A model generated the notes under the pieces. That model saw only the letters and a program-made list of their open reading frames with translations. It searched no databases and was not told where the DNA came from. A stretch of 64,000 nucleotides of DNA from Deltaproteobacteria bacterium (GTDB lineage: Bacteria; Myxococcota_A; UBA796; GCA-2862545): NCBI GenBank assembly GCA_007693595.1, contig REDI01000043.1, positions 1-64,000 of the forward strand, written 5' to 3'. The translations under genes were made by a program, and so were the position numbers. Every line of letters begins with the position of its first letter. The first letter of the stretch is position 1. Of the stretch, positions 34,206-44,059 are shown one piece after another.

Positions 34206-35316
34206 GCCGTCGAGGCCCCTGAACGTCGTGCACGTCTGCCGGGTCGGGTGGCCACACCGGGGGGGCATGGAGTCGGTGGTGGGCGGGCTGAGTGCCGCCC
34301 TCGCCAAGCGCGGTCACGCGGTGCGGGTCATCACGTTGGATCGGGGGCCCGATGGACGTCGCCTCGTTCCGGGGATCTGGGGCGGAGTTCCCTATGTACG
34401 TCTGCCCCGCGTTGGGCCACGGAGCTATCCGATGGCGCGCGGCCTGACCGCGCGGCTCCGAGGGGCGGACGTGGTCCACGTCCATGGGCTCGATGGGCTG
34501 CTCAAGCAAGCGATCGCGGGTCGGGCCGCGCATGGTGCGCGCGTCGGGGTCACGCCTCATGGGGGATTCCTCCACACGCATCGAAGGTGGTGGATAAAGC
34601 AGATTTGGCTTCGCACGGGCGCTTCAGCGGCGCTACGCCGGGCCGATGCCGTCTGGTTTACCTCGGCCGCAGCGCGTGAGGCCCTGCGTCCGGCGGGGGT
34701 CGAAGGCGAGATCCTTCCCGATGGCGTGGACGTCGACGCGTTCTCGAAGGTCGTGCGCAGCCCGACGCCGGGTCGTTGGGTGGTCTTCGGCCGGCTTGAC
34801 CGCCACAAGGGCCTTGAGGCCCTCATCGATCGTCTCGCAGCGGTCGCCCAGCACGACGATCGCCCCTTTCGACTGAGGATTATCGGTCCCGAGGCCGCCC
34901 CGGGCCTCCTCGAAGAGCTGCGAGCGAGGGCGGTCCACCATGGTATCGCGCATCGCCTGACCTTCTGTGGTGCGCTCCGACACGAAGACCTGCTGGTCGA
35001 GCTCGCGCGGTGTGAGCTCGCCTTCTTTCCGAGTCGCTTCGAGGCCTTCGGCGTCGCGCTCGTCGAGGCGATGGCGGCTGGCGTGCCGGTGGTCGTCAAC
35101 GCGATCCCCGCCTTTCGGGAGCTCGTGACCGATGGACGAGATGGGATCGTCCTCGACTTCTCGCGCTCTGAGGCCTCGCGAAAGATCCGCACCTTCCGGG
35201 GGCACGTCCAGCACCTCTCGGGGCCTGCGCGCGAGGTGGCCGCCGGGTTTGGCTGGGAGCGCCGTGTCCTGAGCTGGGAAGAGGCCTACCGTGCGCTGGT
35301 CTGCGGTGATGCATGA
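34174..35316 (+). CDS. Glycosyltransferase family 4
   Basis: A 380-residue GT-B fold glycosyltransferase. The N-terminal domain has VVHVCRVGWPHRGGMESVVG, the usual acceptor loop, and DVVHVHGLDG. The C-terminal, donor-binding half has VVFGRLDRHKGLEALID and FFPSRFEAFGVALVEAMAAG, whose Glu-x7-Glu pattern binds the nucleotide sugar. It should add a sugar to a lipid carrier or glycan in the cytoplasm. The start overlaps the DnaQ-like gene by 32 bases. Its stop overlaps the following Alg14-like gene by ATGA, so the three genes here form one polysaccharide unit. Confidence 0.88.
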   Translation: MTSPPLKSGFEPSRPLNVVHVCRVGWPHRGGMESVVGGLSAALAKRGHAVRVITLDRGPDGRRLVPGIWGGVPYVRLPRVGPRSYPMARGLTARLRGADVVHVHGLDGLLKQAIAGRAAHGARVGVTPHGGFLHTHRRWWIKQIWLRTGASAALRRADAVWFTSAAAREALRPAGVEGEILPDGVDVDAFSKVVRSPTPGRWVVFGRLDRHKGLEALIDRLAAVAQHDDRPFRLRIIGPEAAPGLLEELRARAVHHGIAHRLTFCGALRHEDLLVELARCELAFFPSRFEAFGVALVEAMAAGVPVVVNAIPAFRELVTDGRDGIVLDFSRSEASRKIRTFRGHVQHLSGPAREVAAGFGWERRVLSWEEAYRALVCGDA

Positions 35317-35762
35317 AGATCGCCTTCGTGTCCACTCCAGGCGGACATCTGAGTCACCTGCTCCTTCTTCGTCCCTTCTTCGAGCGACACGAGCGGGTCT
35401 GGTTCGCTCCCGTCACGGAAGACTCCCTCTTCAAGCTAAGAGATGAGCGACACATGCCCATCGAGGCAGGCGTGGCGCGCAGACCGGCCTTCGCGCTGCG
35501 GACCCTGGCTCGGGCTCGAACCCTTCTCGCGGCCGAGCGACCCGATGTGGTCGTCACCGCGGGCTCGGGCCTCGCGCTACCCTTCTTGCTCGTCGCCCGA
35601 AGTATGGGTATCGCCACGGTCTTCATCGAGGTCTACGATCGGTTCGAGCGTCCCTCGCTGACCGGGGCCCTGGTGGCGCCTTGGGTCGACGCGGTGGTCG
35701 CCCAGTGGCCGGACCAGCTCGAGGCCTATCCGAACGCGATCTTGCTTGGACCCATCTTATGA
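35313..35762 (+). CDS. Alg14/PssD-like glycosyltransferase subunit
   Basis: A 149-residue protein with STPGGHLSHLLLL at the N-terminus, the acceptor-side loop typical of Alg14, then RPDVVVTAGSGLALPFLLVA, a membrane-associating segment, and VFIEVYDRFERPSLTG. Alg14-type subunits recruit the catalytic Alg13-type partner to the membrane. In bacteria the pair, named PssD/PssE or similar, adds the second sugar of an exopolysaccharide repeat. It begins within the stop of the GT4 gene, and its own stop overlaps the next start (ATGA), so the two subunits are coupled. Confidence 0.82.
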   Translation: MKIAFVSTPGGHLSHLLLLRPFFERHERVWFAPVTEDSLFKLRDERHMPIEAGVARRPAFALRTLARARTLLAAERPDVVVTAGSGLALPFLLVARSMGIATVFIEVYDRFERPSLTGALVAPWVDAVVAQWPDQLEAYPNAILLGPIL

Positions 35763-36310
35763 TCTTCATCACGGTCGGCACCCACCACCAGCCCTTCGAC
35801 CGGCTCGTCCGCGCGGCGCGGGAGCTCGCGGAGACTCACGAGGTCCTGCTTCAGCGGGGCGTCTCGACCGAGGATGCGGGGCGATGCCGTGCGGTAGACT
35901 TCCTCCCTCCGCCCGAAATGACCGAGAACATGCGTCGCGCGCGCATCGTGGTCGCCCACGCGGGTCCAGCGACCCTCTTCGAGGCGGCTGCTCTGGGCCA
36001 GGTGCCGATCGTCGTCCCCCGCGATCCGGCGCATGGCGAACACATCGATGATCATCAGCTCCGCTTCGTCGAGCGCCTCGAGGACCGGCTGGTAATCCTT
36101 AGGGATCCTCGAGAGCTTCCACGGGCTGTCGTGGAGTGGGAGGCCCGAAAGCGCTCCCTGCTCCCCTTCGAGCCCGACCCTTCCCGTACGCGAGGTTTTG
36201 CTCTAGGGGTCGAACAGGTTTGCCAGAGGGTGGTGGCAAGTCGGCGCCGAAGCCGCCCAGGTCGTGATACGCTCCGGGCATTGATCAAGTGGATGCTGCC
36301 GCCCCTATGA
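35759..36310 (+). CDS. Alg13/PssE-like glycosyltransferase subunit
   Basis: A 183-residue protein, using the ATG at 35759. It resembles the C-terminal domain of family GT28: MIFITVGTHHQPFDRLVRA, ARIVVAHAGPATLFEAAALG (UDP-sugar binding) and PIVVPRDPAHGEHIDDHQ. This is the donor-binding, catalytic partner of the Alg14-like subunit just upstream. Its C-terminus is basic (VVASRRRSRPGRDTLRAL). The end of the gene overlaps the GTG start of the kinase gene by 22 bases, which may couple kinase expression to sugar synthesis. Confidence 0.85.
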   Translation: MIFITVGTHHQPFDRLVRAARELAETHEVLLQRGVSTEDAGRCRAVDFLPPPEMTENMRRARIVVAHAGPATLFEAAALGQVPIVVPRDPAHGEHIDDHQLRFVERLEDRLVILRDPRELPRAVVEWEARKRSLLPFEPDPSRTRGFALGVEQVCQRVVASRRRSRPGRDTLRALIKWMLPPL

Positions 36311-38052
36311 CCGAAGTACAGCCGCATACCCTGGCCGCCGGGCGTTATCTCCTCGTCGAACCGATCGGCGAAGGAGGGATGGCCATGGTCTATCGCGCCT
36401 TCGATCAGCGACTTCAGGTTTGGCGTGCCATTAAGGTTCTCAATCCAAAGTATGCGGCCAGCGCCAAGATCAAGGAGCGCTTCGACTTCGAGGCGCAGAC
36501 CATGGCTCTGCTCGAGCACCCCAATATCGTGCGAGTCTACGATGTGGGCTCGGTAGGCGACGTCTCATACATCGTGATGGAGCTGGTGCGCGGGGGATCC
36601 CTCGTCGACTGGCTCGAACAGCACGGCGCGATGCCCCCCAGGCTGGCGCTCCGGGTGACCGATCAGATCTGCCAAGGCATCGTCGCAGCGCACGCCAAGG
36701 GGGTGATCCACCGGGACATCAAGCCGCACAACGTCTTGGTCACGGTCGATGGCGTCTGTCGGATCACCGACTTCGGGATCGCCCGCGTCGGCAACGACGA
36801 CGGCAAGACCAAGACGGGCTCGGTCATGGGTACCTGGGGCTACATGGCACCCGAGCAGCGCTCCGACGCCAAGAACGTCGATGAGCGTGCCGATGTCTAT
36901 GCGATCGCAGCCACCCTCTTTACGCTGGTCGCGAACCGGATCCCCATGGATCTCTTCGCCGTCGATCGCGACGAGACCATGCTCGCCGGAGTCCCTCAGC
37001 AGCTCCTCGGGGTGCTCACGAAGGCCACCGAGTACCACCGTGAAGATCGCTTCGCGAGTGTCAAGGAGCTGCGCGATGCCCTCCTCGATGTCCGCGAGAG
37101 GCTGCCCGCCGATCCCTCCGACACGCCGCCCTTGGTCTTGACCCGGATCTCGCACCTCGGGCCTCCTGATCCCGAGCTCATCCAGCGCTCGACTCCCTTG
37201 GTCGAGGCCGAGGCGGGGATCATGGCGCAGTCCACGCTGATGCCGGCCACAGGTGGGGACCGCACGCCGATGGGGGCGATCCGAATCAACGAAGGCGCCG
37301 TGGGCGCGGCCCCCTCCGAGGAGCGAAGCTTCAAGCTCCTGCCTTGGCTCGCGGCCTTCGTCGTGCTGGCCTTTGGGGTGGGCATGTTGGTCGTCGCGAT
37401 CGGGTTAGCTTGGCCCTTACTCCTCGACGCGCCCCCAGCGACGACAGCCAAGGTCGTCGACGAAACCATGGTCGATCCGGCCGAGCCCGTGGAGCTCTCC
37501 ACCGATGGGGTCGCCGCCAGCTCCGGCATCCCCGAACCCGATGTTGAGCCGAGCGAAGGCTCCGATCCCGCCGCCGATCCCCAGGGGTCGGCCGGGCCAG
37601 ACCCCGCGCCTCGCGAAGACGACACCCGCCGAGCACCATCCCCCCCAGAGAAGCCGGACGACGCCCAGACCTCGGCGCAGCCTGAGCCCACCCCCGCGCC
37701 GAAGCCTGCGGAGCCTCCGGTCAAGCCGCCGGAGTCACCCAGGATCGTCGAACAGGCCAAGCCGGAGCCCAAACAGTGCCTCGAGGTCAAGGAAGCGCAG
37801 GGGATCCGGGTGGGCTCCAGGGCCGCGTTCGAGGCCCGATTGTGCGACGAAGACGGTAGCCCTGTCACCCTCTGGTACCGCCCGGCGGGGGCACAGACCT
37901 GGCAGTCGGTCGGTATGCCGCTGACTCTGGGCGCGCACCGAGCCGTGCTGCCCATCGACGAGCGCTTCGCCGATGGTCTCGACTTCTACATCCAGACCAC
38001 CGGCGCTTCTCATGGCTCTCGCGAGAACCCCCGGCGGGTGGGGGTGCGGTAG
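36289..38052 (+). CDS. Transmembrane Ser/Thr protein kinase (PknB-like)
   Basis: A 587-residue protein starting at GTG 36289 (ATG at 36307 is possible and would avoid most of the overlap). Residues 19-270 are a eukaryotic-type kinase: GEGGMAMVY loop, Lys K49 in RAIKVL, catalytic HRDIKPHN with D143, and DFGIA with D161. One transmembrane helix lies at about 346-368 (LAAFVVLAFGVGMLVVAIGL). A long Pro/Glu/Ala-rich linker leads to an external C-terminal domain of about 100 residues (SPVTLWYRPAGAQTWQSVG), perhaps a beta-sandwich sensor. The kinase is intact. Its targets are unknown; the polysaccharide enzymes upstream are natural candidates (inference). Confidence 0.9.
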   Translation: MDAAAPMTEVQPHTLAAGRYLLVEPIGEGGMAMVYRAFDQRLQVWRAIKVLNPKYAASAKIKERFDFEAQTMALLEHPNIVRVYDVGSVGDVSYIVMELVRGGSLVDWLEQHGAMPPRLALRVTDQICQGIVAAHAKGVIHRDIKPHNVLVTVDGVCRITDFGIARVGNDDGKTKTGSVMGTWGYMAPEQRSDAKNVDERADVYAIAATLFTLVANRIPMDLFAVDRDETMLAGVPQQLLGVLTKATEYHREDRFASVKELRDALLDVRERLPADPSDTPPLVLTRISHLGPPDPELIQRSTPLVEAEAGIMAQSTLMPATGGDRTPMGAIRINEGAVGAAPSEERSFKLLPWLAAFVVLAFGVGMLVVAIGLAWPLLLDAPPATTAKVVDETMVDPAEPVELSTDGVAASSGIPEPDVEPSEGSDPAADPQGSAGPDPAPREDDTRRAPSPPEKPDDAQTSAQPEPTPAPKPAEPPVKPPESPRIVEQAKPEPKQCLEVKEAQGIRVGSRAAFEARLCDEDGSPVTLWYRPAGAQTWQSVGMPLTLGAHRAVLPIDERFADGLDFYIQTTGASHGSRENPRRVGVR

Positions 38053-38171
38053 CCGTCCGCCCGCGGCGGCCCGCCCAGGGTTGCGGGTCCTCAGCCTCGG
38101 CCCGGACGGGCGAGCTGGCTGTCGGTGGGGTAGGGGCCCAGTCTTGGAACGCCCCCGCTTCGGAGGACCCG

Positions 38172-39485
38172 TTGGCTCGAACCCTGACTGGACCTTTCTC
38201 TCGTGCCCTAGTCGTCGAGAACCCGCATATTTCCCTCGACGCTGCCTTAGCGCGCCTCGGCATCGAGGCCGTCCGAGTCGATGCGATCCCCGACGATGCG
38301 GCGCTCATCGACGCCCTGCGGAGCACTCGGGCTCAGGTCCTCTTCAAGCGCAGCCGGGTCGAGGTGACGCGCGCGGTGCTCGAGGCCTGCCCGGACCTTC
38401 ACCTTGTCCAGCTCTGCTGCATCGGCGACGACTCGGTCGATAAAGAAGCTTGCGCCGATCACGGCGTGCTTGTCTGCAACGACCCGGTCTCCAATGGGCG
38501 CAGCGTCGTCGAGCTCGCCATCGGACACACCATCGCGTTGTGCCGCCGCCTCTACGAGACCGACGTCGCGACCCACCAGAGCCGCTGGGAGAAGACCAAC
38601 GCCGGCCGCTTCGAGGTCTTCGGCAAGGTCATGGGCATCGTGGGGCTTGGCAACATCGGGCGTGCCGTCGCCAGAGCGGCCTGTGGCTTGGGCATGAACG
38701 TGATCTTCCACGACACCCGGCAGGTGGCTGTCGAGGTGGGTCACGAGATGGGCTATACGGCAGTCGGAAGTTTGGAACATCTCTTTCGGCAGAGCGATGT
38801 CGTGAGCGTGCACATCTCCGCGACGGACGCCTGGGGACGCGACAACGCGGGCCTGCTCGACGAGGTCCTCCCGCAGCTCGGCGCGGATCGAGGGCCCAAT
38901 AGCCCGCGGATCTTCCTCAACCTCGCTCGTGGGAACATCCACAGCAGCGAGGCGCTGCTGGACGCGGTGCGTACCGGCGCGATCCGTCGGGCCGCGGTCG
39001 ATGTCTATCCGAGCGAGCCTGGTCCAGGGGCGCCGAGCTGGCACAACCCCTACGCCGAGGAGCCGGCGGTCGTGTGTACGCCACACATCGGGGCGGCCAC
39101 CCAAGAAGCCCAGCCCCGGATCGCTCGTCGGGTCGCGTCGACGGTGGAAGAGCTCTCGCTCTTCGGCGGGCTGCGCGACTGTGTCTTTGCACCGCGGGCG
39201 CACCTCTCGGTCCGAGAGGCCGCTGTGGGCGGCGCGGTTCTCGCGGTGGTGCACTCGGTCAGCCGAGGCACGAAGAAGGCGGTCGACGATGCCATCTTTC
39301 ATGCGGGAGCCAGCAACCTCGAGTCGAGCCACCGGGACTTCGAGGTCGGGATCGCCTACGATCTCTCGGTCCTCGATCGGCCCCTGACCGACGGCGAGAT
39401 CGAGGGGCTCATTCAGCGAGCCGCCGAGGTCTCCGCCGACGCCAACGCCATTCGCGCCGTCCGGCAGGTCCTCTTGCGAACCTAG
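38172..39485 (+). CDS. D-3-phosphoglycerate dehydrogenase-like 2-hydroxyacid dehydrogenase
   Basis: A 437-residue NAD-dependent dehydrogenase. The start is TTG 38172, with CGGAGG six bases upstream. The NAD fold has GIVGLGNIGRAVARAACGLGM. Catalytic residues are expected as Arg in NLARGNIH, Glu in YPSEPG, and His in CTPHIGAAT. The C-terminal 90 residues (GAVLAVVHSVSRGTKKAV onward) replace the ordinary short tail and look like a small regulatory domain of ACT type. Overall the architecture suits the first enzyme of serine synthesis. The substrate is inferred from the family only. It stands alone, 119 bases after the kinase. Confidence 0.82.
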   Translation: MARTLTGPFSRALVVENPHISLDAALARLGIEAVRVDAIPDDAALIDALRSTRAQVLFKRSRVEVTRAVLEACPDLHLVQLCCIGDDSVDKEACADHGVLVCNDPVSNGRSVVELAIGHTIALCRRLYETDVATHQSRWEKTNAGRFEVFGKVMGIVGLGNIGRAVARAACGLGMNVIFHDTRQVAVEVGHEMGYTAVGSLEHLFRQSDVVSVHISATDAWGRDNAGLLDEVLPQLGADRGPNSPRIFLNLARGNIHSSEALLDAVRTGAIRRAAVDVYPSEPGPGAPSWHNPYAEEPAVVCTPHIGAATQEAQPRIARRVASTVEELSLFGGLRDCVFAPRAHLSVREAAVGGAVLAVVHSVSRGTKKAVDDAIFHAGASNLESSHRDFEVGIAYDLSVLDRPLTDGEIEGLIQRAAEVSADANAIRAVRQVLLRT

Positions 39486-39623
39486 TTTTCGCCCCCGATT
39501 CGCCAGGGCGCGCCTCGGGTCGTGATACCTTGCCTCGCTCGAGGCGACGACTCGCTGTAAGCGCTGTATTGCACTGATTAGTTGAGAATGGGGCATTCCT
39601 GAGTTACTCTGAGCCGCTGACTT

Positions 39624-39630
39624 GAGGAGG
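39624..39630 (+). promoter_or_regulatory. Strong ribosome binding site before an ATC start
   Basis: GAGGAGG four bases before the ATC at 39635. An in-frame TGA at 39623 overlaps its 5' edge, so no start codon can lie further upstream in this frame. Confidence 0.7.
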
Positions 39631-39634
39631 CCCC

Positions 39635-40177
39635 ATCGAACCGCAAGCGACCCCTGATCCCATCCTTCGGCCCGCGACGCTCGACGACGCGGCGGACATC
39701 GTCGAGATCCTCTGTTCCTCGGCCGGCTGGTATGAAGAGCTCGTCGATCCGGATGACCTGGACCAGCACCGGGTCGATCGTTCCTGGTATGCAGAGAACT
39801 TCCGAAAGAGGCGCTTCTTTGCGCTCGAAGTTCAGGGTGAGACCGTCGGTACGCTGACCCTGCAAGACGCGGGGGACGTGCTCTACCTTGGCTATGTCTA
39901 CCTTCACGTGGACCACGTCGGTCGGGGGCTCGGGCGCAAGCTGCTCGACTTCGCACGCGCCGAGGCGGCTCGGCTCGACAAGGACGGCCTCGTCCTGCTC
40001 GCGCATCCCGAGGCGGACTGGGCGGTCAAAGCGTACCTTCGCTATGGCTTCCGGGTGCTCCACGCGGAGCGCACCAAGATCCTCTGCTGGAATGATGGAT
40101 GGATGAAACCCTACTACGAAGAAGGTTTTCACCTCTTCTTCTACGACCTCTCGATCGGGGACTTCGCTGAAGCTTGA
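39635..40177 (+). CDS. GNAT-family N-acetyltransferase, apparently with an ATC start
   Basis: The frame opens after the TGA at 39623. The first ATG, GTG or TTG is GTG at 39878, in the middle of the GNAT fold, so initiation there would remove strands 1-3. From ATC 39635 (180 residues) the fold is complete: ILRPATLDDAADIVEILCSS, RRFFALEVQGETVGTLTL, VYLHVDHVGRGLGRKLLDFA (acetyl-CoA-binding R-G-x-G-R), and AYLRYGFRV. A strong GAGGAGG precedes the ATC. A CTG at codon 42 is too late to serve. The acyl acceptor is unknown. The stop lies ten bases before the next start. Confidence 0.72.
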   Translation: MEPQATPDPILRPATLDDAADIVEILCSSAGWYEELVDPDDLDQHRVDRSWYAENFRKRRFFALEVQGETVGTLTLQDAGDVLYLGYVYLHVDHVGRGLGRKLLDFARAEAARLDKDGLVLLAHPEADWAVKAYLRYGFRVLHAERTKILCWNDGWMKPYYEEGFHLFFYDLSIGDFAEA

Positions 40178-40187
40178 TCGGATCGGC

Positions 40188-41207
<1,020 letters not shown>

Positions 41208-41219
41208 GTGCGACCCCGC

Positions 41220-42995
41220 TCAGTCTGCCGTGAGCAGGGTGTCGAGATCGGGCTCCTCGCTCGCTTTGTCTTTGGCGGGCGTGCGGCGACGGGTCCGGCG
41301 ACGCTTGGGCGGATCTTCCGACTCCTCGCTAGACTCCGCGGTGAGCTCCTCATCGACTACGTCGGCCTTCTTCTTGGGCTTGGCCTTTGCCTTGGCCTTG
41401 GCCTTTGGTTTGGGCTCGTCTTCAGAGGGCTCTGACTTGTCTGCGCTCTTCGGCTTCTTCGTATTCTTAGAAGCCTTCTTTTTTGGAGGAGCAGCGTCGG
41501 CTGGCTCCGAAGCGTTGGCGGACTGCTCGGTGACCTCAGAGAGCTCTTTGCTGGCAGTCTTCTCGCCGCGATCGAGCTCCTCGGAGGCGGGGAGCTCGTC
41601 TTCCTCCACCAGGAGGAGGTCGGGGTCGAGGTCCGGCACGTCGTCGTCTTCGTCGCCGTCGTCGTCGGCTCCCTCGCCGTCGTCATCGGTGGTCGCCTGC
41701 AGGTACGCGAGGCTCTCTTCGATGGGTCGCGACTGATCGGCTGCGCCGAAGAAGAGCTCGGCGAGCAACGGAACGCTGAGCTCCAGACCGGAGCGATGAA
41801 GCTCGTCGACGTAGATGTCGGCGAGGGTCTCGTTCAGTTCCTCGGCCGTCTTGTCGAGGGTGAAGGGGGCGGAGCCCGTGCGGACCGGCGTGCCGTCGCG
41901 GTGGATGAAGACTCCCGCGCGCATCAGGGCGTTGAAGACGTGACGGATCCCGCGGATCGGGAGATCGGGGTGGGTGCGCTTGAGGGCACGCTGGACGTCT
42001 TCTTGAACGAACTGCACGGTGACCCGACGCCGCTTGCGCGACCGCTCGGCCACGGCCTCTTCGACGGCCTGCAGGACGGTCTTACGGGTGGGGGCGGCCA
42101 GCGGGTTCAAGCCTTCCTCGGCGAGAGCCTCGATGAGGGGGCGCGCGCCCTTGGGCAGATAGGGGTCGAGCCACACGCTGTCGTCGCTTCGGTTGGCGTT
42201 TCCGCGTGGCTTTGCGCTCTTTTCGTCGTTGGACGGAGCGGAGGATGCCGACTGATCGACGCGGAAGCCGCCGGACTTTTCGTCGCGCTGCATGGTGATG
42301 ACACCTTGCTTCTGCGCCTTCTCAAGGAATCGGGTGAAGCTGGAGAAGCCCAGGTCGCCCTCGGAGAAGTCGGGGCTCTTTCGCAGCATCGCGGTCTTGA
42401 CCCGTCCGGCGAGGGGAGGCTCGGGGTGCTCGCGCTGAAGGCCCTCGACCGCGTCGAGAAGGAGGTCGAAGGCGGCTTGGAGGGTCGGGGTCTCGCTGCT
42501 GGTGGCCTTGCGCTCTTGCTTGCGACGACTTCGTCGCTGGGCGAGGTTGTCATAGAAGATGAACTCATCGCAGGCCTGGATGAGCAGGCGGCTGGTGCTC
42601 GACCGGCATCCTACCCCGATCACGCGCTTGTCGAGCTCGCGCATCTTGAGGACCATAGGGGTGAAGTCGCTGTCGCCCGAGACGATGACGAAGGTGTCGA
42701 CGTAGGGCTTGGTGAAGGCGAGCTCCATGCCTTCGACCACCATGGCGATGTCGGCACGGTTCTTGTCGTGCATACCGTGGGAGGTGAGCTCCATCATGCT
42801 CACATTGTTGGTGAGCAAGCCTTGCTTGAACCGGGCGAAACGGCCCCAGTCTGCATAGCTTCGGGAGATGAGGATGCGCCCTTTGTCGGAGAGGCGCGCG
42901 AGAACGAGTTCGACGTCGAATCGGCCGAGACCTTCTTTTTCGGTTCCGGCGGCGATGTTCTCGAAGTCGATCAGGACCGCGAGGTTGTTGTCCAC
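41220..42995 (-). CDS. NYN-domain RNase-like protein with OST-HTH/LOTUS domain and low-complexity tail
   Basis: A 591-residue protein, GTG start with GGAG upstream. Residues 1-150 are a NYN (PIN-like) domain: VLIDFENI with D9, KNRADIAMVVEGM and VIVSGDSDFTPMV carry the acidic metal-binding residues, so it is likely a metal-dependent RNase. Residues about 165-245 resemble an OST-HTH (LOTUS) domain, which binds RNA. A second helical region (about 270-420) may be another. The last 150 residues are low complexity, with acidic runs and Lys-Ala repeats near PKAKAKAKAKPKKK, ending RRRTRRRTPAKD. Related LabA/YaiI-type proteins exist in many bacteria; the targets are unknown. Confidence 0.8.
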   Translation of the reverse strand: MDNNLAVLIDFENIAAGTEKEGLGRFDVELVLARLSDKGRILISRSYADWGRFARFKQGLLTNNVSMMELTSHGMHDKNRADIAMVVEGMELAFTKPYVDTFVIVSGDSDFTPMVLKMRELDKRVIGVGCRSSTSRLLIQACDEFIFYDNLAQRRSRRKQERKATSSETPTLQAAFDLLLDAVEGLQREHPEPPLAGRVKTAMLRKSPDFSEGDLGFSSFTRFLEKAQKQGVITMQRDEKSGGFRVDQSASSAPSNDEKSAKPRGNANRSDDSVWLDPYLPKGARPLIEALAEEGLNPLAAPTRKTVLQAVEEAVAERSRKRRRVTVQFVQEDVQRALKRTHPDLPIRGIRHVFNALMRAGVFIHRDGTPVRTGSAPFTLDKTAEELNETLADIYVDELHRSGLELSVPLLAELFFGAADQSRPIEESLAYLQATTDDDGEGADDDGDEDDDVPDLDPDLLLVEEDELPASEELDRGEKTASKELSEVTEQSANASEPADAAPPKKKASKNTKKPKSADKSEPSEDEPKPKAKAKAKAKPKKKADVVDEELTAESSEESEDPPKRRRTRRRTPAKDKASEEPDLDTLLTAD

Positions 42996-43219
42996 GATGG
43001 TGGCTCCTGGAGTAGGGAGGGGTCACCCGGCGCGAAATGCGCAGGGCTCGGCGTTGTGCCGTGAGTTCCGGCGGGGTACGCTCGGGAGGGGGAGCGCGGA
43101 GGGCCGACCGGGGCGACCGTGCACCTCGCACAGTCCCGCGAGGCGTAAGCGGACAGACGGGCGAGCACAAGCCCAACGGGTAACAGTTAGAGGAGCGGGT
43201 CGGACCCGCTGGAGGATCC

Positions 43220-44053
43220 ATGCCGTCGTTTCAGCGCTTTGAAGGCGCGTCCCGCTATATTGCCGATCCGGAACTCATCGCCTCGGTCAACGCGGCCATC
43301 GCGCTTCAGCGCCCCTTGTTGATCAAAGGGGAGCCCGGCACGGGTAAGACGCTTCTCGCGCATGCGGTGGCCGAGTCGCTCGAGATGGAGCTGCTCTCGT
43401 GGCACGTCAAGTCCACGACCCGCGCGGTCGATGGTCTGTACGTCTACGACGTGGTGCAGCGGCTCAACGACAGCCGGTTCGGGGATCGAGACGTGCGTGA
43501 CCTGCGCAACTACATCCGGCTCGGTGTGTTGGGGCAGGCCTTCAAGCGAGAGCGCCAGGTCGTCGTGCTCATCGATGAGATCGACAAGGCCGATCTCGAG
43601 TTCCCCAACGACCTCCTCCGCGAGCTCGACGAGATGGCCTTTCACATCCCCGAGCTCGATGAGACGGTACGGGCGCAGCACCGACCCGTGGTCATCATTA
43701 CCTCGAACGCCGAAAAAGAGCTGCCTGACGCCTTTCTTCGCCGCTGCGTCTTTCATTATGTAGGCTTTCCCGACCGAGAGCGCATGCGTCGGATCGTCGA
43801 GGTTCACCATCCCGACTTGCAAGATAAGCTCCTCGACGCGGCCCTCGACAGGTTCTATGCCATGCGCAAGACCGCGGGTCTGCGCAAGCCTCCCTCCACG
43901 AGCGAGCTGGTGGACTGGCTGACCGTATTGGTCGCCTCAGGCTTAGATCCCGACCATGTGCGCACCCACGATCCCTTCCTCGGCGTGTTGCTCAAGCAAC
44001 AGCAGGATCTCGATCTCCTGCGTGGGCGTCGCAGCCCTCCTCGAAGTTTCTGA
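43220..44053 (+). CDS. MoxR-type AAA+ ATPase
   Basis: A 277-residue AAA+ chaperone-like ATPase. Walker A is GEPGTGKTLLA (about residue 36-46), Walker B is VVVLIDEIDKAD, sensor 1 is VIITSNAEKELPDAF, and the arginine finger is probably in LRRCVF. GGAGG lies before the ATG. MoxR proteins act with a VWA-domain partner to insert cofactors or remodel complexes. That partner is the next gene, six bases downstream. Length matches the short MoxR form. Confidence 0.9.
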   Translation: MPSFQRFEGASRYIADPELIASVNAAIALQRPLLIKGEPGTGKTLLAHAVAESLEMELLSWHVKSTTRAVDGLYVYDVVQRLNDSRFGDRDVRDLRNYIRLGVLGQAFKRERQVVVLIDEIDKADLEFPNDLLRELDEMAFHIPELDETVRAQHRPVVIITSNAEKELPDAFLRRCVFHYVGFPDRERMRRIVEVHHPDLQDKLLDAALDRFYAMRKTAGLRKPPSTSELVDWLTVLVASGLDPDHVRTHDPFLGVLLKQQQDLDLLRGRRSPPRSF

Positions 44054-44059
44054 GTTTCG

